Notes: generated by a model from the letters alone, not told the origin. Shown: positions 1 to 12,077, numbered from the stretch's first letter. The stretch: DNA of 64,000 nt from Oscillospiraceae bacterium (GCA_009784445.1 WRBQ01000004.1:1-64000), one strand, 5' to 3'. A program made the numbers and translations.

Positions 1-72
1 GACAGCGACCACCGCAGTTGGGTGGAGTTTGCGGTGGAATTGCCTCTTGATTAGTATTGAAAGGAATGCGTC

Positions 73-591
73 ATGCGACTATTTCATGTTAGCGCAGAAC
101 CAAATATTGCGCAATTTGTGCCGCGCATCCCTACCCGCGATGACTTAAGCAAATCAAAGGGGCTTGTGTGGGCAATTAACAAACAATGCTTACCGAATTT
201 TTTCACGCCCCGCGAATGTCCGCGTGTGACCTACCATGCAGCTGACCACACCACCGCAACAGATATCGCGAAATTTTTCTCGTCAACCAGCCGCCATTGC
301 CTTGCTATTGAACAAGCTTGGTTGAAACAAATGCTAGACGTTACACTATATATTTACGAGTTTGACTCTGCAAATTTTGTGTTGCAAGACGCCTGCGCGG
401 GTTATTATGTGAGCGAGAAAACCGAAATTCCCCTGCACGTAACAGCAATTGACGATGTGTTTGCCGCCTTGTTTGAGCGTAACGTTGAGGTTCGGCTAGT
501 CGATAATCTTTGGCCGCTGCGCGACGCTGTGGTTGCATCCACGCTCAATTTTTCCATCTGCGACATGTGGAACGCACAGCCACGAATCTAG
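73..591 (+). CDS. Conserved hypothetical protein (DUF6886-like)
   Basis: Intact 172-aa ORF opening MRLFHVSAEPNIAQFVPRIPTR; family assignment from memory of the N-terminal motif. Confidence 0.55.
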   Translation: MRLFHVSAEPNIAQFVPRIPTRDDLSKSKGLVWAINKQCLPNFFTPRECPRVTYHAADHTTATDIAKFFSSTSRHCLAIEQAWLKQMLDVTLYIYEFDSANFVLQDACAGYYVSEKTEIPLHVTAIDDVFAALFERNVEVRLVDNLWPLRDAVVASTLNFSICDMWNAQPRI

Positions 592-609
592 CCCAATTAA
601 GGAGACAAC

Positions 610-1869
610 ATGCAACAACCCCTCGCCGAACGCCTGCGCCCCCACAGCCTTGACGACATGGTCGGCCAGCCGCACCTGCTGGGCGAGGACCGTGCGTTGC
701 GTCGCATTGTGCAAAGCGGCACGCTGCCAAACCTGATATTCTATGGCCCAAGTGGAGTTGGCAAAACCACCTTTGCCAACATCATCGCCAAGCAAACTGA
801 TCGCACTTTGGTGCGCCTTAATGGAACGACAGCGGCGACTGCCGATATCAAAGCCGCAGTGGCGCAGACGAACACGCTCATGGCGCCAAACGGCGTGTTG
901 TTATATCTTGACGAAATTCAGTACTTCACCAAAAAGCAGCAGCAAAGCCTCCTCGAGTGCATTGAGTCCGGCGCGGTCACGCTCATCGCCAGCACCACCG
1001 AAAACCCATACTTTTACGTGTACGGTGCGATTTTGAGCCGCTCCACCGTGTTTGAGTTTAAGTCGCTGACGGCTGAACAAATTGTGCCTGCTATTACCCG
1101 CGCATTTGATTTTTTGCGCGCTGAGCAGGGCGAGGACTTCACCGTGGAGGATGGCGTGTACGAACACATTGCCCGCGCATGCGGCGGCGATGTGCGCAAA
1201 GCCATCAACGCGGCGGAGCTATGTTTTTTATCCCGTGATGCGGGCAAAATTACGCTTGAGCTGGCCAAAGAACTGGGGCAAAAATCCGCCATGCGCTATG
1301 ATCGCGAGGGCGATGAGCACTATGATATTCTGTCGGCGTATCAAAAGTCCATGCGCGGCGGTGACCCCGATGCTGCGCTGCATTACTTGGCAAGATTGCT
1401 TGAAGCTGGCGATCTGCCCTCGGCCATGCGCCGCTTGATGGTCACGGCCTGCGAAGACGTCGGCCTTGCCTGGCCGCAGATTATTCCCATTGTGAAGGCC
1501 GCCGTGGATGCCGCGCAGATGATCGGCCTGCCCGAGGCGATGATTCCTCTGGCGGATGCGGTGGTGCTAGTGGCCACTGCGCCGAAGTCAAACACGGCCT
1601 ATGTGGGCATTGGTGCTGCGCTGGCGGATATCCGCGCTGGCAACAGCGGGCCGATACCTCGCCAGCTGCAAAACAAGCATTTTGATGGCGTGGACAACGA
1701 CGACCCCGGCCAGCATTACAAGTATGCGCACGACTACGCGAATCGCTGGGTGGCGCAGCAATACTTGCCGGATGTACTCAAAGACCGCGTGTACTACACC
1801 TATGGCGACAACAAGCATGAGCAGGCCACTAAGGCTTATTGGGAGAGGATAAAGGGAGACAAGACATGA
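610..1869 (+). CDS. rarA: AAA ATPase, replication-associated recombination protein A (RarA/MgsA)
   Basis: PLAERLRPHSLDDMVGQPHLLG, Walker A GPSGVGKTT, Walker B LYLDEIQYF, C-terminal NKHFDG...YKYAHDYANRWVAQQYLPD. Confidence 0.95.
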   Translation: MQQPLAERLRPHSLDDMVGQPHLLGEDRALRRIVQSGTLPNLIFYGPSGVGKTTFANIIAKQTDRTLVRLNGTTAATADIKAAVAQTNTLMAPNGVLLYLDEIQYFTKKQQQSLLECIESGAVTLIASTTENPYFYVYGAILSRSTVFEFKSLTAEQIVPAITRAFDFLRAEQGEDFTVEDGVYEHIARACGGDVRKAINAAELCFLSRDAGKITLELAKELGQKSAMRYDREGDEHYDILSAYQKSMRGGDPDAALHYLARLLEAGDLPSAMRRLMVTACEDVGLAWPQIIPIVKAAVDAAQMIGLPEAMIPLADAVVLVATAPKSNTAYVGIGAALADIRAGNSGPIPRQLQNKHFDGVDNDDPGQHYKYAHDYANRWVAQQYLPDVLKDRVYYTYGDNKHEQATKAYWERIKGDKT

Positions 1870-2285
1870 CCGCCAAAGAAAAAGCCGAACAATTGCATAA
1901 GCAAGTCAACACATTCATCCTGTCTTGCGTGGGCGCGGATGGCTATCCGCTGACCAAGGCGGTGGTGCCCGGCAAGCACCGCGAAAGCCTAAGCGAGCTT
2001 TATTTCTGCACCAACACATCGTCAACGTTCGCTGCCGCAATTAGCCAAAACCCCAAAGCCGCAGTCTATTTCTACAGCCGCAAGCTGCGCTGGAAGGGTT
2101 GCACGCTCAAAGGCAGCATGGAAATTGTGCATGACATGACCGTAAAAGAAAGATTTTGGCAAGACAAATTCAAAGCCGCGTATAAGCAACAGTCCTACAC
2201 CGACCCCGATTTTTGCTTGCTTAAATTCACGCCAACCGTAGGGCGCTACTACGCCAACTTCACACCGCAAGATTTCACATTATAA
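1866..2285 (+). CDS. Pyridoxamine 5'-phosphate oxidase-like (FMN-binding split barrel) protein
   Basis: MTAKEKAEQLHKQVNTFILSCVGADGYPLTKAVVP; ATG at 1866 overlaps rarA stop, preferred over 1839. Confidence 0.7.
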   Translation: MTAKEKAEQLHKQVNTFILSCVGADGYPLTKAVVPGKHRESLSELYFCTNTSSTFAAAISQNPKAAVYFYSRKLRWKGCTLKGSMEIVHDMTVKERFWQDKFKAAYKQQSYTDPDFCLLKFTPTVGRYYANFTPQDFTL

Positions 2286-2296
2286 TGGAGCTACCC

Positions 2297-2848
2297 ATGA
2301 AAGACGAAAATTTCCTCTCCGCAGGCGTTGCCCCCGGCGGACTATATAGCCGCGATGAAATCCGCACGCTGCTGTGCGATTTGGCCGCGCAGCTGACCCT
2401 GCCTTTTACCGTCACACAGGCCGAGGCCGTGTTTGTGGGCGAGGGGCTGGCGAACTATTTCGAGTTCCACGCCGCGCTGCACGAGCTCACCCAGCAAGGC
2501 AAGTTGCTGCTGGAGTCAAAACAAGGGCAGCTGTGCCTTGTGCTGCCAGATAGCCACCGCCACGCAGCTGCTACCCTTGCGCAAGAACTGCCCCGCCGCG
2601 TGCGCGACCGCGCTTTGCATGCTGCCGAACAACTGCAACTGCACGCCACCCGCGAGGCCGACAACCGCATTTCGGTCTATCCCACTGATGGCGGCGGGTT
2701 TTACATCACCTTTCGGCAGGGTGAAAGCGACGACATGCTGCTCAGCGTCACGGTTTACGCGCCCGACGCCGCGGAAGCCGAGCGCATCCGTGCTCGTTTT
2801 TTGCAGAACCCAGGCAAGCTTTACGGTGCTGTGCTGGGTGCATTATAA
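2297..2848 (+). CDS. DUF4364-like protein
   Basis: 183-aa ORF with HTH-like N terminus; start 2297 preceded by GGAG. Confidence 0.55.
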   Translation: MKDENFLSAGVAPGGLYSRDEIRTLLCDLAAQLTLPFTVTQAEAVFVGEGLANYFEFHAALHELTQQGKLLLESKQGQLCLVLPDSHRHAAATLAQELPRRVRDRALHAAEQLQLHATREADNRISVYPTDGGGFYITFRQGESDDMLLSVTVYAPDAAEAERIRARFLQNPGKLYGAVLGAL

Positions 2849-2882
2849 AAACAAAACCATTACATAAAGCGAGGAAATTATC

Positions 2883-4487
2883 ATGAAAGTTCTCAGGCGT
2901 TTTGGCGCATCATTTCACACACGAGTGGGTTCATTTGTCTTTTTTGCCTTGGCAGCCACGGCCTTTGCGTTGCTCAATAGCGCAACTTGGGCCTATGGCT
3001 GGATTGCGCAGTATTACCCGCTGGGCGAGGCCTTTGTGCCCACCATGCTGTGGGTAATGGCTGTGTGCACGGTGCTATTGCTGGTGTTTTTGCTGCTGCG
3101 TGAGCGCTTGGAAAATCGCAAGGCCGTGCGTGTGGTTCACACGGTGCTTTGTGTGCTGGCTGGTGCGTTGTTCGGCTATGCGTTCTTTTTGGCGTTTGGG
3201 CTTGACCACGGCGTTCGCTATCTCTCGCGCGGCTGGCAGCATTTGCAGCCCTACCTGTTCCATCTGGGCTTGCTCATCGGCATCCCCTTTGTGTTTTCGG
3301 TGCACCCCAAGCTCAAGCGAAAAGCGCAGGTCATCACGGCGGTGGTGCTCGCGGTGGCACTGGTGCTGACTGTCGCAGTGCCGCGCATCACACGCGCAGC
3401 CGACTCCTTCGACTTCAGCACAAACCCACTAGTGCTCGACATTGGCGATGAGTATTACAGCGTGGTGTTCGCTACCAATCGTCCTAGTGTGGGCTACTTG
3501 ATTATCGACGGCGAAATCACACCCAATGACCATGCCGGGCGCATGCACGTGGGGCGTGTGCATAACTTCCAAGTTCCGCGTGAGGCATTGGACGGCAATA
3601 GCTATCAGGTGCTTGCGCGTGAAGTGCCAGCGCTGCACAGCTCCTACACCAAGTTTGGTGCAACCATCGAAAGCCCCATGTTTGCTTTTAGAGGCGATGC
3701 CGGCGAAGAACTCAACATTGCTTTGGCTAGCGACTGGCACAACCAGCCCGAAAAGCTCGTGCAGGCCATGTCACATATGCCGCAGCCGGATTTGTTCATC
3801 ATGTTGGGCGATTTTTCCAGCGGCTATCATAGTGAAGATGATTTCATCTATAATATCATCTGGGCCGGTGCCGAGATCACGGGCAGCGAAGTACCCGCAA
3901 TTTTTGTGCGCGGCAACCACGAAATGAGCGGCGTATATGCGGCGCAAATTTTCCCGGGGCTGGGTCTACGTAGCTTCTATTATCAAGTGCAGATTGGCAG
4001 TTTCCTCTTTACGGTCATTGACTCGGCCTGTGACTGGCCAATTGATCGCACCAACACAACCGAGTTCGAGCGTGGCACCATCACCAGCACAAGCCCAAAA
4101 TATCTTGACCAGCAGCTAGCCTGGCTAGCGGACATGGAAGAGCCAGATGAAACTCTGCTACATTTTTCGCTGGTGCACATTCCCAACATTGACCAAGAAC
4201 GCGAGCAAACACGCGACGATTTCTTTGCGCAGCTAACTCGCTTGGGTGTTGACATGCAGTTTTCTGGCCACTGGCACGGCCTTGCCACAAGATTTTTCGA
4301 GCCTTATGAAGAACACGCACGCTTCACGTTGCCACTGCCCCTGTTTTTTGCTGGCGGCCCCACAGACGGCTACGGCGGTGACATCATGGCCTCCATGGCG
4401 CAAGTAAGTGCAGACGGCACCGTGCGCCTGCTGGGTTACGACAGCACAGGCCGGCAGCTGCAAGACAAACCCATCTCGTTACGCTAG
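2883..4487 (+). CDS. Membrane-anchored metallophosphoesterase
   Basis: N-terminal TM segments, then LASDWHNQPEK, GDFSSG, RGNHE, SGHWHG metallophosphatase motifs. Confidence 0.85.
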   Translation: MKVLRRFGASFHTRVGSFVFFALAATAFALLNSATWAYGWIAQYYPLGEAFVPTMLWVMAVCTVLLLVFLLLRERLENRKAVRVVHTVLCVLAGALFGYAFFLAFGLDHGVRYLSRGWQHLQPYLFHLGLLIGIPFVFSVHPKLKRKAQVITAVVLAVALVLTVAVPRITRAADSFDFSTNPLVLDIGDEYYSVVFATNRPSVGYLIIDGEITPNDHAGRMHVGRVHNFQVPREALDGNSYQVLAREVPALHSSYTKFGATIESPMFAFRGDAGEELNIALASDWHNQPEKLVQAMSHMPQPDLFIMLGDFSSGYHSEDDFIYNIIWAGAEITGSEVPAIFVRGNHEMSGVYAAQIFPGLGLRSFYYQVQIGSFLFTVIDSACDWPIDRTNTTEFERGTITSTSPKYLDQQLAWLADMEEPDETLLHFSLVHIPNIDQEREQTRDDFFAQLTRLGVDMQFSGHWHGLATRFFEPYEEHARFTLPLPLFFAGGPTDGYGGDIMASMAQVSADGTVRLLGYDSTGRQLQDKPISLR

Positions 4488-4519
4488 ATAAAAACTTGAA
4501 ATTTCCGTGGCATTGGAGC

Positions 4520-4548
4520 TTGACGGATGAATAAATATATAGTATAAT
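4520..4548 (+). promoter_or_regulatory. Sigma-A-type promoter of pgk
   Basis: TTGACG (4520-4525), 17-nt spacer, TATAAT (4543-4548). Confidence 0.7.
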
Positions 4549-4586
4549 GGATGTTAGTATTTTACTCGGGAAAGGACTACATAGAT

Positions 4587-5768
4587 ATGAACGTGCTCAA
4601 CAAGAAATCCGTGGAGGATATTGCCGTGACCGGCAAAAAAGTGCTGGTGCGCTGCGACTTCAACGTGCCCCTAGATAACGGCAACATCACCAGCGACCAA
4701 CGAATTCGTGCCGCATTGCCCACCATTAACTACTTGCTGGAACAGGGCGCAGCATTGATTTTGTGCTCGCATCTTGGCCGCCCTAAAGGTCAAGTGATGC
4801 CCGAGTTTTCGCTTGCACCGGTGGCAAAACGCTTGGGCGAGCTGCTGTCCGCACCCGTTGTGATGGCAAGCGATGTCATTGGCGAAAGCGCGAAATGCCT
4901 TGCGGCCAGTCTCAAGGCAGGCGAAGTGCTGCTGCTTGAAAACGTGCGCTTTGAAGCCGGCGAAACCAAAAACTGCCCCGAACTGAGCAAACAATTTGCA
5001 GCACTGGCAGATGTATTCGTGAACGATGCCTTTGGCTCAGCACACCGGGCGCACAGCTCCACCACTGGTGTTGCAAACTACCTGCCTGCCGTGTGTGGCT
5101 ATCTAATGCAAAAAGAGCTTGAGTATATCGGCGGCGCGCTGGGCAACCCCCAACGCCCGCTTGTGGCAATTTTGGGCGGCGCAAAAGTCAGCGACAAAAT
5201 CGGTGTGATTGAAAACCTGCTTGGCAAAGTAGATACGCTGATCGTTGGCGGCGGCATGGCTTACACCTTTTTGGCGGCCAAAGGCAACAAAGTAGGCATG
5301 TCGCTGCAAGAAAAAGACAAGTACGACTTGGCACTTGAGCTGATGGCCAAAGCCGGTGATAAGCTCAAACTGCCCGTTGACCACGTGGTGACGCAAGAGT
5401 TCGGCCCCGACGGCTTCAACAAAGTGGTGGCACGCAATGAAATTGAAGAGAGCTGGGAAAGCCTGGACATCGGCCCTGCCACTCGCGAGCGCTTTGCCAA
5501 GGAGCTGCAAGGCGCAGGCACGGTAATCTGGAACGGCCCGATGGGCGTGGCAGAATGGGATGCCTACGCACAGGGCACCATCGCCGTAGCCAACGCCATT
5601 GTGGAAAGCGGTGCGCTGTCCATCATCGGCGGCGGCGACAGCGCGGCGGCCATCAAGAAGCTGGGCTACAGCGACAAAGTTAGCCACGTGAGCACCGGCG
5701 GTGGCGCGAGCTTGGAGTTCATGGAAGGCAAGGAACTGCCGGGCATTGCGTGCCTTAACGACAAGTAA
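4587..5768 (+). CDS. pgk: Phosphoglycerate kinase
   Basis: [60 protein letters not shown]. Confidence 0.98.
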   Translation: MNVLNKKSVEDIAVTGKKVLVRCDFNVPLDNGNITSDQRIRAALPTINYLLEQGAALILCSHLGRPKGQVMPEFSLAPVAKRLGELLSAPVVMASDVIGESAKCLAASLKAGEVLLLENVRFEAGETKNCPELSKQFAALADVFVNDAFGSAHRAHSSTTGVANYLPAVCGYLMQKELEYIGGALGNPQRPLVAILGGAKVSDKIGVIENLLGKVDTLIVGGGMAYTFLAAKGNKVGMSLQEKDKYDLALELMAKAGDKLKLPVDHVVTQEFGPDGFNKVVARNEIEESWESLDIGPATRERFAKELQGAGTVIWNGPMGVAEWDAYAQGTIAVANAIVESGALSIIGGGDSAAAIKKLGYSDKVSHVSTGGGASLEFMEGKELPGIACLNDK

Positions 5769-5780
5769 ACTGGATAAAAT

Positions 5781-5809
5781 GAGCGGGCGGATATTGTATC
5801 CGCCCGCTC
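5781..5809. terminator. Bidirectional intrinsic terminator between pgk and mutS2
   Basis: Perfect 13-bp stem GAGCGGGCGGATA/TATCCGCCCGCTC, loop TTG, between convergent genes. Confidence 0.75.
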
Positions 5810-5812
5810 TTA

Positions 5813-8047
5813 TTATTTCATCGTCACAATCGTCACGCCGTGCTCGCCCTCGCCAAACACACCCAAGCGATGGCTTTGCACGTGCTTGCAGTCCTTCAGA
5901 TATTTCTGCACGGCGCTGCGCAGCGCCCCAGTGCCCTTGCCGTGCACCACCGTGAATTCCCGCAGGCTAGTGCGCAAGGCTTGGTCGATGAACCGCTCCA
6001 GCTCCTGCAAGCACTCATCCACCATCAGCCCACGCAAGTCAAGGCGAGTTGAATCCACGGCAGCAAGTTCGCGGTCACCGGTGCGCCTAGCTTTCTTGCC
6101 ATCATCACGCGAGCCTGCTTTGAGCCCCATGCTTTGCAGCTTGGCGCGCGCGGCGTCTAGGTCTAACTCTTCATTTGTCGTGTCGCTGAGTTCATCTAAG
6201 CCTTGGTTGAGCACTTTCTTTGCTTTGCGGGCAACTTCAGCGGCGTTAGCGGCATCGGCCTGCTTTTTGAGTTGATCCAGCTCGTTGACCAGTGCGTAGG
6301 CTTCGCGTCGCGCTTTGTCCGCGATTTTTTGCGCCGCAGCACGTGCGTCCTCTAGGATTTTTTGCTGCTTGACGTCACTTTCGGCCTGCGTTTTTTCAGC
6401 CTGTGCAAGTGCTTGTTCAGCAGCAAGTTTGGCAGCCTCGGCTTCCAGCAAAGCTTGGTCAGCCTGTGATTGCCGCGCTTGCAGCTGTGCGATCACATCT
6501 TCAAATTCAGCATTTTCGCGGTTAACTAGGCGCTGCGCCCGCGCGATAATCTCGCCCGGCAAGCCCAGGCTTTCACTAATGGCAAAGGCGTTGCTGCGCC
6601 CCGGCACGCCAATGAGCAAGCGGTAGGTGGGCCGCAGGGTTTGCACGTCAAACTCGCAGCTGCCGTTTTCCACACCCGGCGTTTGCAGGGCGTAAGCCTT
6701 CAGTTCAGCATAGTGCGTGGTGGCAGCCAAGCGCGCGCCTTGTTGCCGCAGCCGGTCGATGATCGCCATGGCCAGTGCCGCGCCCTCCACGGGGTCGGTG
6801 CCTGCGCCAAGTTCGTCAATAAGCACAAGGCTTTGCGCGTCGGCGGTGTCCAGTATGCTCACAATGTTCGTCATGTGCGAGCTGAAAGTACTCAGGCTTT
6901 GTTCAATGCTTTGCTCGTCGCCGATGTCCGCAAGCACCTGTGTGAACACGCTGATTCGGCTTTGGTCGGCCACGGGCAGCAGCAGCCCACACATGGCCAT
7001 TAGGCTAAGCAGGCCGAGGGTTTTTAGGCTCACGGTTTTGCCGCCGGTGTTTGGTCCGGTGACCACGAGGGCATCAAAGTCCACGCCCAGCGAAACATCA
7101 ATGGGCACAACTTTGTCTTTGTTGATTAGCGGGTGGCGGGCGCGGCGCAGCAAAATTTCACCGCGGTCATTGAGTTCAGGCACACTAGCATTCATGTCAT
7201 AACCCAAACTGGCTTTGGCAAAAATCACGTTGAGATCAACCGCGCAAGCGTAGGACAGGGCAATCGCCTCGCTAAAACTGCCCGCCAAGCTCGAAAGCTC
7301 CGTGATAATGCGGTCGATTTCCTCGCGCTCGCGGCCTTTGAGCACCTTGACTTCGTTGTTGGCTTCCACCACGCCCATGGGTTCCACAAAAATGGTTGCG
7401 CCACTGGCCGAGGCATCATGCACCAAACCGGGAATATCCGCGCGGTGTTCAGCCTTCACAGGCACCACAAAACGGCCGCCGCGCTGGGTCACAATAGCCT
7501 CCTGCAAAAACTTCGCATAGCTCGCGCTGCGGGTGATTTGCTCCAGCCGCGCACGCACAGCGGCTTCTTTCTGTCGCATTTTGCGACGAATGTCCGCAAG
7601 CGTGGGCGAAGCATGATCGGCAATGTCGTGCTCGTTCAGCACCACCGTGCTGATGCTTTCCTCCAAGTGCTTGTTGGGGTGAATGCCGCCGAACAGGCCA
7701 TCTAGGCAGGTTTCCACGCCGCTGTTGTTGTCGCGCCAGCTCGCCAGCCCGCGGAATACGCGCAGCAGTTGCGCCACATTCAGCAGCTCACGCAGGCTGA
7801 GCACCCCACCCGCATGCGCCCGCGCCAGTGCGTGGTTCACGCTCACTAGGCCACCAAAAGGCGGACCACCGAAGCGTGCCAGCAGCCCATGAGCATCACG
7901 GGTTTGGTTCAGCAGTGCCTGCGCCAAGTGGAGATTACTCTCCGGCACCAGCGACATGGCCAGCTCGCGGGCGTCGTCACAAGCGCACTTTTGCGCAAGC
8001 AGAGCCAGAATTTTATTCAGTTCGAGTGTGTTGTGGTGTTTGTTCAC
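5813..8047 (-). CDS. mutS2: Endonuclease MutS2
   Basis: VVTGPNTGGKTVSLKTLGLLSLMAMCG, ATTHYAELKAYA, C-terminal Smr domain LDLRGLMVDE...FTVVHGKGTGALR; GTG start. Confidence 0.95.
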   Translation of the reverse strand: MNKHHNTLELNKILALLAQKCACDDARELAMSLVPESNLHLAQALLNQTRDAHGLLARFGGPPFGGLVSVNHALARAHAGGVLSLRELLNVAQLLRVFRGLASWRDNNSGVETCLDGLFGGIHPNKHLEESISTVVLNEHDIADHASPTLADIRRKMRQKEAAVRARLEQITRSASYAKFLQEAIVTQRGGRFVVPVKAEHRADIPGLVHDASASGATIFVEPMGVVEANNEVKVLKGREREEIDRIITELSSLAGSFSEAIALSYACAVDLNVIFAKASLGYDMNASVPELNDRGEILLRRARHPLINKDKVVPIDVSLGVDFDALVVTGPNTGGKTVSLKTLGLLSLMAMCGLLLPVADQSRISVFTQVLADIGDEQSIEQSLSTFSSHMTNIVSILDTADAQSLVLIDELGAGTDPVEGAALAMAIIDRLRQQGARLAATTHYAELKAYALQTPGVENGSCEFDVQTLRPTYRLLIGVPGRSNAFAISESLGLPGEIIARAQRLVNRENAEFEDVIAQLQARQSQADQALLEAEAAKLAAEQALAQAEKTQAESDVKQQKILEDARAAAQKIADKARREAYALVNELDQLKKQADAANAAEVARKAKKVLNQGLDELSDTTNEELDLDAARAKLQSMGLKAGSRDDGKKARRTGDRELAAVDSTRLDLRGLMVDECLQELERFIDQALRTSLREFTVVHGKGTGALRSAVQKYLKDCKHVQSHRLGVFGEGEHGVTIVTMK

Positions 8048-8790
8048 GGTTTCCTCGCTAAATACAAAGTATACACGTCGTTGAGCTTGATATAATCGCC
8101 ATTGTTGCGCACAACCTGCCGCAGTCCCTCAAACAAGTTTGATTTATGCGGCTCTTGAAGGCTCAGATGGTCGGAGTGAGTGCCGCGCAGAGCCACGTAA
8201 TCATCCGCATTCATCTCTCTGTACGCATGATACACACGTTTCTCCAGCTCAACAAAGCCGTATTTATCGCTCGCCTGATAATCAAGCTTGCAGGTGTAAG
8301 GAGTCTCGGGGAAGAAATGCTTTTGGTAGACTTCTTGGCATTGGCTGCGCTGCGGTTCATCGGGTACACCGCTGTTGCCCGAAAACATGGCGAGTACGCC
8401 GCCGCTTTTGAGCAAGTCAAAGGCCTTGGGATAGCCGGTTTTCTCGGGTATCCACTGAAATGCCGCCGCAGAATAGATCAAATCGAATTGCTCGCCGCCG
8501 AAATCATGCGTTTCAAAGTCCGCGTTGACGATGCGGAAATTATCGTAGCCGCCAAACTTGTTCGCCATGAATTCCGTGAAATTTTCGCCAAGCTCAATGG
8601 CCAAATATGAGCAGCCGGTTTTGAGGACTGGCTCCGTTGCCTGCCCGGTGCCGGGGCCGACCTCAAGCACGGTTTTGCCGGGTGCAAGCTGCGCGTACTC
8701 AATTAAGTCAGCAAACAGTTCGTCACAATAGCGCGGCCTGTGCTTGTCGAATTGTTCGGGGATTGTGTTGAAAATTTTTCTGAAATCCAT
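8044..8790 (-). CDS. Class I SAM-dependent methyltransferase
   Basis: TVLEVGPGTGQATEPVL; start at 8790 favoured by AGGAGG upstream and by the promoter position at 8833-8861. Confidence 0.85.
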   Translation of the reverse strand: MDFRKIFNTIPEQFDKHRPRYCDELFADLIEYAQLAPGKTVLEVGPGTGQATEPVLKTGCSYLAIELGENFTEFMANKFGGYDNFRIVNADFETHDFGGEQFDLIYSAAAFQWIPEKTGYPKAFDLLKSGGVLAMFSGNSGVPDEPQRSQCQEVYQKHFFPETPYTCKLDYQASDKYGFVELEKRVYHAYREMNADDYVALRGTHSDHLSLQEPHKSNLFEGLRQVVRNNGDYIKLNDVYTLYLARKP

Positions 8791-8832
8791 TTGCAAGCTG
8801 CCTCCTGTGTGTTTATTCATGTTCATGGGTAT

Positions 8833-8878
8833 AGTATAACAGAAAACGCTTGCAATTGCAAGAAATATATGTTATAAT
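8833..8878. promoter_or_regulatory. Divergent promoter pair sharing overlapping -35 elements in palindrome CTTGCAATTGCAAG
   Basis: Plus: TTGCAA 8850-8855, 17 nt, TATAAT 8873-8878. Minus: TTGCAA 8856-8861, 17 nt, TATACT 8833-8838. Confidence 0.7.
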
Positions 8879-8913
8879 TGTGATATTATCATTGCCATAG
8901 AAAGTGTGACTGC

Positions 8914-10464
8914 ATGAACCTCAAAACCTTCACCAAAAAAGAACGCAACGCCTTCTTTACCGGGCTTGCAGGCCAAAACATCATCTTCACCATCATGGGC
9001 ACCTTCGCAACTTACTTCCTGCGTGACACCCTGCTGTTCCCCGCCGCGCTGCTGGCGGTGATGCTGCCGGTGGTCATGGTCTTCGATGCCGTGACAGACC
9101 CCTTCATGGGTGTGCTGATTGACCGCACAAAGTCCCGTCTTGGCAAATGCCGCCCTTGGCTGGTGGCCATGCCGGGTGTCATCTTTATTTTTGTCATGCT
9201 TAGCTACATGGGTCAGCCCTACAACGCCACTGCGCGCAACGTGGGCACGCTGATTTTCACTTTTGGTGCCTACTTGCTGTGGGGCGTGTTCTACATGGCT
9301 GGCGATATTCCTCTGTGGGGCATTACTTCCCTGATGACCGAAGACGAAAAACAACGCCAGTCTCTGCAATCTTATGCCCGCATGGTGGCTGGTATTGGTG
9401 CAGCAGTTGCAATGTTCGGCTTCCCGGCCATCGCGGTGGGCTTGGGGCAAGCGCTGAGCAACGAGCGTTACGGTTTCATCATCGCAGCGTTGATTTTCGC
9501 GGGCGTGGGCTGTGGCGCATACCAGTTGGTGGGTGTTTTCGTGAAAGAAAAAATCAAACCACCGCCCCAAAAAGTCAACGTGGGCGAAAATTTCCGCATG
9601 GCGTGGAATAACAAACCCTTCCGCCGCATGATTCTTTCCGGCATTTTCGCAGCACCACGTAATCTCATTATGATTGTGTCCATGCCGCTGATTACATACT
9701 ATTTTGCCGACCGCAATCCCCTGCTGATGCTGCTGTATACCGCAATTTTGGGCGGCGGCGTGTTTGGCGGCATGTTTATTTCTATGCTGCTGGTGCCCAA
9801 GCTGCTGCAACGCTGGCGCAAAAAAACCATATATAATGCATCGTTACTTGTCGGCATTCCGGTTAACCTGCTGCTGTTTGGGCTTTATGTGCTTTCCATT
9901 ACGCTGGGCAGCAGCCTCACCCGTGTGTGGTTTATCATTCCACTGGTGCCCATTTTTGTGCTCATTGGCGCAACCAACGGCTTGTTCACCGTGCTGCAAA
10001 CGAACATGATTACCGACAGCGTGGACTTGGAAGAATATACCAACAATCGCCGACCCGATGGCTTTTTCTTCAGCGGCCAAACCTTTTTGGCCAAGGTGGG
10101 CAACGGCATTTGCTTGATGATTTACAACGCACTGAGCGCCATCGTGCTGTTTTCAGGCGACAATATTCGCGTGCTACAACACATGGCAGAAAGCGAATAC
10201 GCAGAAATTCCGCGCAACATGATGCAACGTGGCAGCGAAGTCATCGCACACTACATGCCCGGCGTAGGCTATTTAACCGAAAACAATCTGTTTTGGTTCT
10301 TCTTTGTGCTGTTTTTCAGCGCAAGTGTGGTGCCGGCCGTGGGCTGCGCACTGGGCGTGATTCCCACACTCAAGTACGAGCTAACAGAAGAAAAGCACGA
10401 GGAAATTCTGGAAGAGCTGCAACGCCGGCGACGCAGCGACAAGCCAGCAAACGAAACAGCATAA
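8914..10464 (+). CDS. MFS transporter, glycoside-pentoside-hexuronide (GPH)-like
   Basis: 12-TM-like protein; VFDAVTDPFMGVLIDRTKSRLGKCRPWLV motif typical of MelB/GPH transporters. Confidence 0.85.
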   Translation: MNLKTFTKKERNAFFTGLAGQNIIFTIMGTFATYFLRDTLLFPAALLAVMLPVVMVFDAVTDPFMGVLIDRTKSRLGKCRPWLVAMPGVIFIFVMLSYMGQPYNATARNVGTLIFTFGAYLLWGVFYMAGDIPLWGITSLMTEDEKQRQSLQSYARMVAGIGAAVAMFGFPAIAVGLGQALSNERYGFIIAALIFAGVGCGAYQLVGVFVKEKIKPPPQKVNVGENFRMAWNNKPFRRMILSGIFAAPRNLIMIVSMPLITYYFADRNPLLMLLYTAILGGGVFGGMFISMLLVPKLLQRWRKKTIYNASLLVGIPVNLLLFGLYVLSITLGSSLTRVWFIIPLVPIFVLIGATNGLFTVLQTNMITDSVDLEEYTNNRRPDGFFFSGQTFLAKVGNGICLMIYNALSAIVLFSGDNIRVLQHMAESEYAEIPRNMMQRGSEVIAHYMPGVGYLTENNLFWFFFVLFFSASVVPAVGCALGVIPTLKYELTEEKHEEILEELQRRRRSDKPANETA

Positions 10465-10476
10465 ACTTACTTTATC

Positions 10477-11910
<1,434 letters not shown>

Positions 11911-11920
11911 AAATAAACTT

Positions 11921-11957
11921 GATAAGAGGCGGCCCGCTCTTGGTCGCTTCTTTTTTT
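11921..11957 (+). terminator. Intrinsic terminator after gdhA
   Basis: AAGAGGCG ... CGCTTCTT followed by T run. Confidence 0.6.
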
Positions 11958-12077
11958 TGCGCATTATTTGAATTTATTTTCTGTAATATGACACACAGTT
12001 GTCACGTTTGATGTGATAGAATGAGCGTCGGGTCTAACAGACCGAACAAATTTGTTAAATTTTGGAGGGCATTCCCC

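Noticed and set aside
8872-9810. 312-aa minus-strand ORF rich in His/Gln
   Set aside because: Antisense to the well-supported MFS transporter; composition typical of shadow ORFs.
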